Made by a program: the position numbers and the translations under genes. The notes under the pieces were generated by a model that saw only the letters and a program-made list of their open reading frames with translations, ran no database searches and had not been told where the DNA came from. From positions 1 to 7,283 of the forward strand of contig JAKBAC010000163.1 in assembly GCA_021809365.1 (NCBI GenBank): DNA of 7,283 nucleotides, in the 5' to 3' direction. Of this stretch, positions 1 through 5,656 are shown piece by piece. This DNA comes from Planctomycetota bacterium. GTDB lineage: Bacteria; Planctomycetota; Phycisphaerae; WQYP01. Position 1 is the first letter of the stretch, and the number at the start of each line of letters is the position of its first letter.

Positions 1-51
1 CATCACGTACACACTCTTGAACTTTCCCAAGTCTAATGCGAGAATCTTCAT
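1..51 (-). CDS. IS110-family transposase, N-terminal fragment (cut by window edge)
   Basis: Seventeen codons are visible, reading MKILALDLGKFKSVYVM from an ATG at 51. The ILALDLGK segment matches the start of the DEDD (RuvC-like) domain of IS110-family transposases, where the Asp of the LDLGK motif is the first catalytic acidic residue. The start is supported by an AAAGGA Shine-Dalgarno sequence ending 7 nt before the ATG. In this family the protein is a recombinase that moves the element through a circular intermediate and, in the IS110 group, is guided by a structured bridge RNA. The rest of the gene, including the C-terminal serine-containing domain, is beyond the window, so intactness cannot be judged. 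The family call rests on a short but characteristic stretch. Confidence 0.7.
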   Translation of the reverse strand, partial: MKILALDLGKFKSVYVM

Positions 52-71
52 TGCCGGGTCCTTTCGTAAAA

Positions 72-262
72 ACTGACGTTTGAGCGACCTACGCGGTCAG
101 CTCGTTGTTAACCGGGATTTTATCCCAGTCTCAACGTCCCCCGAAAGGCTCGGCTTCATAGTTTCTAGGGCAACTTGAACCAAACCCGCCAAAATCAACG
201 CTCCCATCCACATGCTCAACTTGAGCACCTTGCCTCCCGAACTTGAGCATCTTGGTCGTCGC
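72..262 (-). ncRNA. candidate IS110 bridge RNA region
   Basis: This non-coding block directly precedes the transposase start on the same strand and is full of complementary segments. Read on the minus strand: an 8-bp inverted repeat ATGCTCAA/TTGAGCAT (243-250 with 212-219), which competes with a local hairpin GCTCAA-G-TTGAGC (226 to 214). Next comes a 7-bp hairpin CTGGGAT-AAA-ATCCCGG (128 to 112), then a second hairpin with GAGC/GCTC and GACC/GGTC arms and one bulged base (103 to 82). Both hairpins are enclosed by a helix GACGTTGAG with CTC-A-AACGTC (138-130 with 84-75). A multi-branched fold at this position and length fits the bridge RNA of IS110-group elements. Transcription and the exact ends are inference; no promoter was identified. 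Confidence 0.45.
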
Positions 263-268
263 AGCTGC

Positions 269-340
269 CCCGTTGTTCGTTGCTCATTGCTCGTTGCTCG
301 TTGAGCGCAGCGTTTCGTTGCAACGTGTCGTTCCATCGTC
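269..340. repeat. interspersed repeat copy A with a (GTTGCTC)n heptad tract
   Basis: The plus strand carries five heptads (GTTGTTC, GTTGCTC, ATTGCTC, GTTGCTC, GTTGAGC; 272-306). They are followed by GCAGCGTTTCGTTG, then CAACGTGTCG and a CCATCGTCG tail. Copy B at 507-572 has the same order of parts but only four heptads, so copy number varies between the two. The segment CGTTTCGTTGCAACG can form a short hairpin with one mismatch. No coding signal is seen in any frame that spans it sensibly. Confidence 0.85.
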
Positions 341-364
341 GTGTCGTTGTGTCGTTGTGGTAAA
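341..364. repeat. short tandem repeat, period 8 (GTGTCGTT)
   Basis: GTGTCGTT occurs twice in tandem, followed by a partial unit GTGG and TAAAT. It is the first of several short-period modules in this intergenic region; like others it ends with GG(T)TAAA on the plus strand, so its minus-strand reading opens with TTTACCAC. Confidence 0.7.
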
Positions 365-384
365 TATTGTCGTCGTATCCCAAC

Positions 385-410
385 CTCTGTGATCTCTGTG
401 CCCTCTGTGG
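385..410. repeat. tandem repeat, exact period 9 (CTCTGTGNN)
   Basis: The heptamer CTCTGTG begins at 385, 394 and 403, giving three units with exact 9-bp spacing; on the minus strand it reads as CACAGAG units. It is flanked on both sides by CGTCGT-type triplet spacers (370-376 and 416-424). Modules like this are familiar as degenerate intergenic repeats in several bacterial phyla, by my recollection. Confidence 0.75.
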
Positions 411-426
411 CTACTCGTCGTCGTTT

Positions 427-457
427 CCTCCGTTTACCTCCGCTACCTCGTGGTTAA
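427..457. repeat. degenerate tandem repeat, period 9-10 (CCTC core)
   Basis: CCTC cores start at 427, 437 and 446, within TTTCCTCCG, TTTACCTCCG and CTACCTCGTGG. The module ends in GGTTAAA (452-458), then runs into a CCGTCGTCGT spacer at 461-470. It shares its period and its closing motif with the neighbouring modules but not its unit sequence. Confidence 0.65.
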
Positions 458-471
458 ATCCCGTCGTCGTC

Positions 472-506
472 ACCCCTTTGCGTTCTTACGCCCCTTTGCG
501 GTTAAA
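472..506. repeat. degenerate tandem repeat, period 9 (CCTTTGCG)
   Basis: The 10-mer CCCCTTTGCG occurs at 473-482 and 491-500, with a diverged unit between them (TTCTTACG), which fits three 9-bp units. It closes with GGTTAAA (500-506) and passes directly into the second copy of the heptad repeat at 507. Confidence 0.7.
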
Positions 507-572
507 CCCGTTGTTCGTTGCTCGTTTCTCGTTGAGCGCAGCGTTTCGTTGAAACGTGTCGCTCCGTCGTGG
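507..572. repeat. interspersed repeat copy B with heptad tract
   Basis: This is the second copy of the element at 269-340. It has four heptads (GTTGTTC, GTTGCTC, GTTTCTC, GTTGAGC), then GCAGCGTTTCGTTG and AAACGTGTCG, then a CTCCGTCGTGG tail. Here CGTTTC-GTT-GAAACG is a perfect 6-bp hairpin, whereas copy A has one mismatch. Differences between copies are single-base changes plus a 7-bp unit gain or loss. Confidence 0.85.
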
Positions 573-588
573 CCGCCCGTCGCCATAT

Positions 589-620
589 TGATTCGTGATC
601 CGTGAAATCCTGAAACCTTA
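589..620. repeat. degenerate heptad-like repeat (GATTCGT/GATCCGT)
   Basis: Successive units GATTCGT, GATCCGT, GAAATCCT and GAAACCTT begin at about 589, 596, 603 and 611. The last units are clearly decayed. This is the rightmost recognisable module of the intergenic mosaic; from about 626 to 690 I see no repeat and no gene. Confidence 0.4.
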
Positions 621-676
621 ACCTCCCCATTATCGTAGCGCCGCCGCGTTGCAGAATCGGTCACAGGCCCACGCGG

Positions 677-705
677 TGATTATTTGTTCCGGTAGCGACT
701 ATAAT
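677..705 (+). promoter_or_regulatory. probable promoter of the ABC exporter gene
   Basis: A perfect TATAAT -10 hexamer lies at 700-705, 35 bp before the start codon at 741, giving an expected 5' UTR of about 28 nt. At 17 bp spacing the -35 position reads TGATTA (677-682), a poor match to TTGACA, so the promoter is either weak, activator-dependent or read by a sigma factor with a different -35 preference. Confidence 0.45.
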
Positions 706-740
706 GTCTTGAACTGTTTTGCTGTTTAATGAAAGAATAA

Positions 741-2738
741 ATGAAATCAAGTCGGCAACGTTTCAGTGAATTTCGCGAAAAACTCCGCAAGGGACTGTTG
801 AAAGGGGATCGGTTGGTGGATCCTGATGCTCCACGAACCGAGGCCGCGGCTGCCATGGGAGGGCATCACAGCGGAGGTTCAGGTGAAGTACATACGTTCA
901 AATATTCGAAACGGCATTTGTTGGGGCAATATCGGACATTATTGCGCGGATATTATGGTTCGACGTCGGCGCTGATCGCCGTTGCCATCGTTGGTTCCGT
1001 CATTGCGCTTACGCCGCCCTATGTGCTCAAACTGGCAATTGATTATGTCTTCGCCCGCAAGCCACTGCCGATTACCCATCATCTGCCGGCAGGAGGCCTG
1101 CGGCATTGGCTTTCGGATTCGCCATCACATGGCTTGCTGGCGTTGGTACTGGTGCTGATTTCCGCCGAAGTGATTGGCATTAGCATTTCATGGATTCGCG
1201 TTCTGGCGTCACAGCGGCTGAATTATCGCCTGGCCGCCTCGCTGCGGCAGCGACTGCATGAGCATCTGGCCAAATTGCCATTGGGACAACTGGCCGACTA
1301 CCGTACCGGCGGCATTATCAGCCGGGTGATGAGCGATACGGATCAGGTGGTTGGCGGTGTGCAGAATGCGATTGTCAATCCGGTGGGATCGATTTTTCGC
1401 TTGATCTGCATCTTGCTGATATTGATTGCGACAAACTGGAAACTTTTTGCCGTGGCCGCAGCGCTGATTCCGCCGGTGGTGCTGATCCACCTTTTGATTT
1501 TTCGACGACTGCGGCCAATGTGGCGAAACATTCAGGATGACCGTGGCATTCTGTCATCTCGTGTCAGCGATCTATTCGCGGGTATCCGCGTGGTGCGCAG
1601 CTTTCGACGTGAACGCAGCGAGCATAAGGAATTCGGCGCTCGACAATACTTGCTGGTGCGAAAGCAGTATTTCACATCCGTGCTTGGGCGATTGTTGGCT
1701 ACGGGGTGGTCTATTTTTGTTCCGGCCATCGGCATTGTCATCATGTGGTATGGCGGCGAACTGGTGCTTCGCGGCAAACTGAAAGTCGGCGATCTGGTCA
1801 TGTTTGAAACCTACAGCTTGATGCTGCTTGGGCCTATTACACAGATGATCGACTCCCTGCAGAATCTGCAGCAGAATCTTGGCTCGCTGGATCGGGTATG
1901 CGATGTCCTAAGTCAGCCGCCGGACATGCCGGATCGGGAGAATGCCATGGCGGTAAACCACCCGCGGGGACACATCGAATTGCGGAACATTTCCTTTGGC
2001 TATAAGCCCGATCAAACCGTTATTGATCAGATCAGCCTGGATATTCTGGCTGGTGCCACTTTGGCGGTGGTGGGGCCATCCGGGAGCGGCAAAACGACAC
2101 TAGTAAATTTGATCGCCCGTTTTTATGACGTGCGCGGCGGAGCCATTGTGCTTGATGGTGTCGATATTCGGGATATTCGATTGGCCGATTATCGTCGGCA
2201 ATTTGCGATGGTGCTGCAGGATGTATATCTCTTTGACGGCACGATCATGGACAATATCGCATTTGGCCGCCGGGCCGCCACTGAAGAGGATATTATTGAG
2301 GCGGCAAAGAAGGCGAACGCGCATGAATTTATCATGGCTATGGAAAAGGCTTATCAAACGCCGGTGGGGGAGCGTGGAAATAAGCTGTCCGGCGGGCAGA
2401 AGCAACGCATCAGCATCGCCCGCGCAATTTTAGCGGACCCACGGATATTGATTCTGGATGAAGCGACAAGTTCGCTTGATACACAGGCGGAAAAGCTGAT
2501 CCAGGAATCACTGGATGAGTTGATGCGCGAACGCACCACGATTGTCATCGCCCACCGCTTAAGTACTATCATGCACGCCGATTCCATTGCGGTGCTGGTG
2601 GAAGGAAAGATTGTGGAGCAGGGTACGCATGAGCAACTGCTGAATCATCATGGCATTTATCACACGATGTTCACACAGCAGTTTGAACGGCATCGTGATC
2701 CGGCGCTGGAACGCATTGAATGGGAAAACGTGGTGTGA
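741..2738 (+). CDS. ABC exporter half-transporter, fused membrane and ATPase domains (MsbA/BmrA-like)
   Basis: The protein has 665 residues. A membrane domain with about six helices (roughly 75-95, 130-155, 208-230, 232-254, 320-340 and 350-370) is followed by a complete nucleotide-binding domain. That domain has Walker A GPSGSGKT (445-452), Q-loop Q493, signature LSGGQ (549-553), Walker B ILILDE (569-574) and H-loop H605. Such proteins dimerise in the inner membrane and use ATP to export lipids, drugs or peptides; no residue here fixes the substrate. All catalytic motifs are intact, so a homodimer is plausible. A hydrophilic N-terminal extension of about 60 residues, with a basic first part and an A-rich/GGHHSGGSG stretch, precedes the usual family start. 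The ATG at 741 has only a weak GAAAG ribosome site; an internal ATG at codon 39 is possible. There is no partner gene beside it. Confidence 0.93.
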   Translation: MKSSRQRFSEFREKLRKGLLKGDRLVDPDAPRTEAAAAMGGHHSGGSGEVHTFKYSKRHLLGQYRTLLRGYYGSTSALIAVAIVGSVIALTPPYVLKLAIDYVFARKPLPITHHLPAGGLRHWLSDSPSHGLLALVLVLISAEVIGISISWIRVLASQRLNYRLAASLRQRLHEHLAKLPLGQLADYRTGGIISRVMSDTDQVVGGVQNAIVNPVGSIFRLICILLILIATNWKLFAVAAALIPPVVLIHLLIFRRLRPMWRNIQDDRGILSSRVSDLFAGIRVVRSFRRERSEHKEFGARQYLLVRKQYFTSVLGRLLATGWSIFVPAIGIVIMWYGGELVLRGKLKVGDLVMFETYSLMLLGPITQMIDSLQNLQQNLGSLDRVCDVLSQPPDMPDRENAMAVNHPRGHIELRNISFGYKPDQTVIDQISLDILAGATLAVVGPSGSGKTTLVNLIARFYDVRGGAIVLDGVDIRDIRLADYRRQFAMVLQDVYLFDGTIMDNIAFGRRAATEEDIIEAAKKANAHEFIMAMEKAYQTPVGERGNKLSGGQKQRISIARAILADPRILILDEATSSLDTQAEKLIQESLDELMRERTTIVIAHRLSTIMHADSIAVLVEGKIVEQGTHEQLLNHHGIYHTMFTQQFERHRDPALERIEWENVV

Positions 2739-2751
2739 TCCCGCCACGCCC

Positions 2752-2780
2752 CGTATGGCGCACGTATGGCTCACGTATGA
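2752..2780. repeat. 11-bp tandem repeat across the argJ stop codon
   Basis: CGTATGGCGCA, CGTATGGCTCA and CGTATGA follow each other (2752, 2763, 2774). The last unit contains the final codons of argJ, and the TCA at 2771-2773 is the argJ TGA stop on the minus strand. The repeat fills most of the 32-bp gap between the converging exporter and argJ genes. No T-tracted hairpin terminator is visible in this gap, only a 5-bp inverted repeat CGCCA/TGGCG (2742-2760). Confidence 0.8.
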
Positions 2781-3991
2781 TAGTCGGCATTAATGGAGAT
2801 ATATTCGCGCGATAGATCACAGGTATACACCCGGCACTTTGCTTTTCCGCCCGTGCCGAGATCCAGCGTGATGTGGACTTCAGCAAGATTCATCGCCTTT
2901 TGCACGTCCGCCAATGATATTTCGGCGGGCCGGCCATGACGGAATACAGCAATATCGCCAACCAGACAACGTGATTGATCCGGATTCATTTTGGCACCGC
3001 TGTATCCGGCGGCGCTGACAAAACGGCCCCAATTTGGATCGCCGCCGTGAATGGCGGTTTTAACCAGCGGGCTGTTGGCGATGGCCATGGCGGCGCGCTT
3101 GGCATCGGCAGCCGTGGCGGCTCCGGTGACGTTGACGATAACCAGTTTGGTGGCACCTTCTCCATCGGCGGCGATTTGCCGGGCCAGTGAATCGCAGACG
3201 GTTTCCAGCGCCCGCGAAAAACTTCGCCATGCCGGCGTCGCCGCTTCAATACGCCGATTTTCCGCCAGACCATTGGCTAAAACGGCAAATGTGTCGCTGG
3301 TGCTGGTGTGTTGATCCACGGTCACGCAGTTGAACGTCCGGTCGGCACATTGGCGCACGCTTGCCCGCAGGGCCGGCGCGCTGATCGCCGCATCGGTGGC
3401 CACATACGCCAGCATGGTGGCCATATTCGGTGCGATCATCCCGGAGCCTTTGCAACAACCGGCGATGGTGATGGTTCGGTGCCCCAGTTGAAGTTGCGTA
3501 TATGCGGTTTTGGTTTTGAGATCCGTGGTGAGAATGCCGTTGGCGAACGACGCGCCATGTTCGGCACTGTCGCCAATGACAGTGGAAATAGCGGCAATGC
3601 CGGATCTCAGTTTTTCCATCGGTAGATAATGCCCAATCACGCCGGTACTGCTTGGGAGAATCTGTTCGGATTGAACTGGGAGTTCGCGACGGCTCAGAGC
3701 GTCCGCTGTGAGCCGACACATTTCGCGGGCATCGGCAATTCCTCGCTCGCCCGTGCAGACGTTGGCGCAGCCGCTGTTAATGATGCAGGCGTTTAATACC
3801 CCGTGCCGCATCATTCTCCGACCCACCACAACCGGAGCACCCACCACTTTATTGGTAGTGAACACCGCCGCCGCCGTGGCGGGAACACGGCTTACCAGGA
3901 TGGCCAAATCCGGTTTCCCGGATTGCTTGATTCCGCAATGTAAAGCACCGGCCAGAAATCCCCTGGCGGCGGTAATGGTCTGATTTCCCAT
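2771..3991 (-). CDS. argJ: arginine biosynthesis bifunctional protein ArgJ (ornithine acetyltransferase / N-acetylglutamate synthase)
   Basis: The protein has 406 residues, the usual family length. ArgJ moves the acetyl group from N2-acetylornithine to glutamate, giving ornithine and recycling acetylglutamate; many members also use acetyl-CoA. The hallmark KGSGMIAPNMATML segment is present. ArgJ precursors cleave themselves between the Ala and Thr of ATML, so Thr192 would be the new N-terminal nucleophile of the beta chain (alpha 1-191, beta 192-406). SSTGVIG (114-120) matches the oxyanion-hole region, and the C-terminus INADYHT resembles the usual INADYRT. I chose the ATG at 3991 because AAGGA lies about 10 nt upstream and homology begins there; an open frame extends further back to 4048, into the end of pyrB. 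It starts 23 bp after the pyrB stop, so co-transcription is likely. Whether it is mono- or bifunctional cannot be read from sequence. Confidence 0.95.
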   Translation of the reverse strand: MGNQTITAARGFLAGALHCGIKQSGKPDLAILVSRVPATAAAVFTTNKVVGAPVVVGRRMMRHGVLNACIINSGCANVCTGERGIADAREMCRLTADALSRRELPVQSEQILPSSTGVIGHYLPMEKLRSGIAAISTVIGDSAEHGASFANGILTTDLKTKTAYTQLQLGHRTITIAGCCKGSGMIAPNMATMLAYVATDAAISAPALRASVRQCADRTFNCVTVDQHTSTSDTFAVLANGLAENRRIEAATPAWRSFSRALETVCDSLARQIAADGEGATKLVIVNVTGAATAADAKRAAMAIANSPLVKTAIHGGDPNWGRFVSAAGYSGAKMNPDQSRCLVGDIAVFRHGRPAEISLADVQKAMNLAEVHITLDLGTGGKAKCRVYTCDLSREYISINADYHT

Positions 3992-4014
3992 GTTTGAATT
4001 ATTCCTTCGTGGTA

Positions 4015-4974
4015 TCACGTTTTGTGAAAACTGCCCGCGCCAATGCACAAGTACAGTACGGCCATCCGTACCGCCAGTCCGTTGCTGACCTGCCGCAGAA
4101 CAGCCGATTTATCTCCATCCGCCACAGCGCTGCTGATTTCCAGACCGCGGTTCATCGGTCCGGGGTGCAGCACCAGCACATCCGGGCGGCAGCGTTTGAT
4201 TCGCTCTTCATTGAGGCCAAAATACCGGCTGTATTCCCGCACGCTGGGGAACGCCGCGCTGGTCAGGCGTTCAAACTGCACGCGGAGCATGTTAATGACA
4301 TCCACCTCGCCAAGCACCGAGTCCAAATCATGCGTGACGTGCGCCCCAAATTCGGAAAAGGCCGATGAACATAGTGTGCTGGGGCCGACAAGTGTGATCT
4401 TCGCGCCAAGTTTGGACAAGGCCCAGAGATTGCTGCGCGCCACCCGCGAATTGGCAATATCTCCGACAATGGCAACATGCAGATCGCTGATTTTTTTGCC
4501 GGTACGTTCGCACATGTCACGCATGGTAAATAAATCCAGCAGGCCCTGCGTGGGATGTTCATGGCTTCCGTCACCGGCATTAATGACGCTGCACGCCACG
4601 AGTCGGCTCAGGACTTCCGGCGCGCCGCTGCTGCGATGGCGGATGATGATCGCATCGACGCCCATGGCGATAATGCTGCGGGCGGTGTCGATTAACGTTT
4701 CGCCCTTGCTTACCGAGCTGGTGGACACCGAAAAATCCACCACATCCGCGCTCATGCGCTGGGCGGCCAGACGGAAGCTGGTGCGGGTTCGCGTGCTGTC
4801 TTCAAAGAATAGATTCACGACCACTTTGCCGCGCAAAGCCGGAACTTTTTTGATACTGCGCGTGGAGACTTCCTTGAGGGCCTTGGCCGTATCCAGCACC
4901 GTAAGAATCTCTTCTCGGGAAAGTGCTTCCAAAGTCAGCAGGTGGGGACGGGTCCATGTTATCTGTGGCGTCAT
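4015..4974 (-). CDS. pyrB: aspartate carbamoyltransferase catalytic subunit
   Basis: The protein has 319 residues. It catalyses the first committed step of pyrimidine synthesis: carbamoyl phosphate plus aspartate gives carbamoyl-aspartate, in the cytoplasm as a trimer. Visible active-site motifs are the carbamoyl-phosphate loop STRTR (60-64), Lys90 in SKGET, Arg112 in IRHR, HPTQ (140-143), Arg177 in NSRVAR, Arg231 in MLRVQ and the HPGPMNRG loop (270-277). All expected catalytic residues are there. The start at 4974 is chosen because GGTGGAG sits just upstream and the ATG overlaps the pyrR stop in an ATGA, which suggests translational coupling. A longer frame begins at 5016 but lacks such support. 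No pyrI regulatory subunit gene is in the window; the next gene is argJ, not pyrC. Confidence 0.96.
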   Translation of the reverse strand: MTPQITWTRPHLLTLEALSREEILTVLDTAKALKEVSTRSIKKVPALRGKVVVNLFFEDSTRTRTSFRLAAQRMSADVVDFSVSTSSVSKGETLIDTARSIIAMGVDAIIIRHRSSGAPEVLSRLVACSVINAGDGSHEHPTQGLLDLFTMRDMCERTGKKISDLHVAIVGDIANSRVARSNLWALSKLGAKITLVGPSTLCSSAFSEFGAHVTHDLDSVLGEVDVINMLRVQFERLTSAAFPSVREYSRYFGLNEERIKRCRPDVLVLHPGPMNRGLEISSAVADGDKSAVLRQVSNGLAVRMAVLYLCIGAGSFHKT

Positions 4975-5531
4975 CGGCAATCTCCACCGGACATCGGATG
5001 TTTCGCATCGACGCATACCGCGTCATCGGTATCAATAGGTTTAAGACTCACACGCACACGGGATTTGCCGGTCACTTCCAGCCGTCGGCCCACAAAATCC
5101 GCTGAGATCGGAAATTCCCGCCCGCCGCGATCCACCAGCACCGCCAGGCGGATAAAGCGCGGCCGACCAAAATCCACCAGCGCGTCCAAAGCCGCCCGCA
5201 CACTTCGGCCCGTGTGCAGCACATCATCGAGAAGCAGCACCGGGCGGTCGTCAATGCGGAAATTCATTTCCGTTCCCATGGGAATGATAATGGCGCGGTG
5301 CCCCACCACATCATCGCGGTACATGGTAATGTCCAAAGCCCCCACATCCACAGTCTGCCCTTTAACGGCATGAATCGCCGCGGCAATGCGCTGTGCCAGT
5401 ATCTCGCCACGGCGGCGAATTCCCACCAGCGCCAGCGGAGAATCGCCCATCAGTTCCCCGGCGGCCAGAATCTGCTCTGAAATCTGCCGGACGGTTTGGG
5501 CGATATCATCAGCGTCCATGAGTTTTTGCAT
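4971..5531 (-). CDS. pyrR: PyrR: pyrimidine operon regulator / uracil phosphoribosyltransferase
   Basis: The protein has 186 residues from the ATG at 5531. PyrR proteins bind pyr mRNA leaders in response to UMP/UTP and PRPP, and many also convert uracil and PRPP to UMP. The PRPP-binding loop VLLLDDVLHTGRS (98-110) is intact. The PyrR-typical GIRRRGEILAQRI (37-49), LDITMYRDD (66-74) and AVLVDRGGREFPISADFVG (130-148) are also present; the usual GHRELP reads GGREFP here. The start is uncertain: AAGG lies only 2 nt before the ATG at 5531, and an alternative ATG at 5519 is slightly better placed. A TTG at 5603 also opens the frame but lies inside a terminator hairpin. It overlaps pyrB by 4 bp. I see no classical PyrR-binding RNA loop upstream, so regulation through attenuation is unproven. 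Confidence 0.92.
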   Translation of the reverse strand: MQKLMDADDIAQTVRQISEQILAAGELMGDSPLALVGIRRRGEILAQRIAAAIHAVKGQTVDVGALDITMYRDDVVGHRAIIIPMGTEMNFRIDDRPVLLLDDVLHTGRSVRAALDALVDFGRPRFIRLAVLVDRGGREFPISADFVGRRLEVTGKSRVRVSLKPIDTDDAVCVDAKHPMSGGDCR

Positions 5532-5587
5532 GGCCTTGAGATTACCCGTTGATGCGGCGGCAGGCAAGTTGATGGAGCCGGATATGT

Positions 5588-5614
5588 AAAAAAGGGTCGG
5601 CAAATTGCCGACCC
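5588..5614 (-). terminator. rho-independent terminator between the BI-1 gene and pyrR
   Basis: On the minus strand a 10-bp stem GGGTCGGCAA/TTGCCGACCC with a single central base (in RNA about 8-9 bp with a 3-5 nt loop) is followed at once by six T residues. It lies 43 bp after the BI-1 stop and 56 bp before the pyrR ATG. An extra 7-bp pairing ATGTAAA/TTTACAT (5623-5629 with 5584-5590) encloses the hairpin. The simplest reading is the end of the BI-1 transcript. It could also act as an attenuator if transcription into pyrR starts upstream of it, because little room remains for a separate pyrR promoter. Confidence 0.8.
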
Positions 5615-5656
5615 GGATGAAATTTACATGAATACCATCGACGCTTGATGAGTCGA

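Larger units (their letters stand above)
1..270 (-). mobile_element. IS110-family insertion sequence, transposase-5' end (partial)
   Basis: The left edge of the window carries one end of an insertion sequence: the first codons of an IS110-type transposase on the minus strand, plus about 215 bp of non-coding, hairpin-rich DNA upstream of it. The outer boundary is not certain. I place it near 268-271 because the sequence beyond (269 onward) is a repeat with a second copy at 507-572, and the two copies lose similarity exactly at this edge. IS110 elements lack terminal inverted repeats, so no inverted repeat is expected there. The remaining transposase and the other end lie outside the window. 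Confidence 0.6.

Noticed and set aside
97..336. A 79-residue minus-strand frame with a hydrophobic stretch (MWMGALILAGLVQV) that could pass for a small membrane protein.
   Set aside because: It begins inside the heptad repeat and runs through the hairpin-rich non-coding end of the IS element; no ribosome site was seen, so it is likely chance.
341..506. Repeats considered as a CRISPR array.
   Set aside because: Units are 8-10 bp, differ between modules and have no constant-length repeat with unique spacers; no cas gene is present.
367..552. A 61-residue plus-strand frame through the intergenic modules.
   Set aside because: Its sequence is a translation of the CTCTGTG, CCTC and CCTTTGCG repeats, with no start signal or family resemblance.
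4043..5038. A 331-residue plus-strand frame antisense to pyrB.
   Set aside because: It mirrors the well-supported pyrB gene in another frame, is rich in Ser/Arg as antisense frames often are, and shows no domain.
5532..5603. An N-terminal extension of PyrR from TTG at 5603.
   Set aside because: The extra 24 residues would be encoded inside the terminator hairpin and T-tract and do not resemble PyrR starts.
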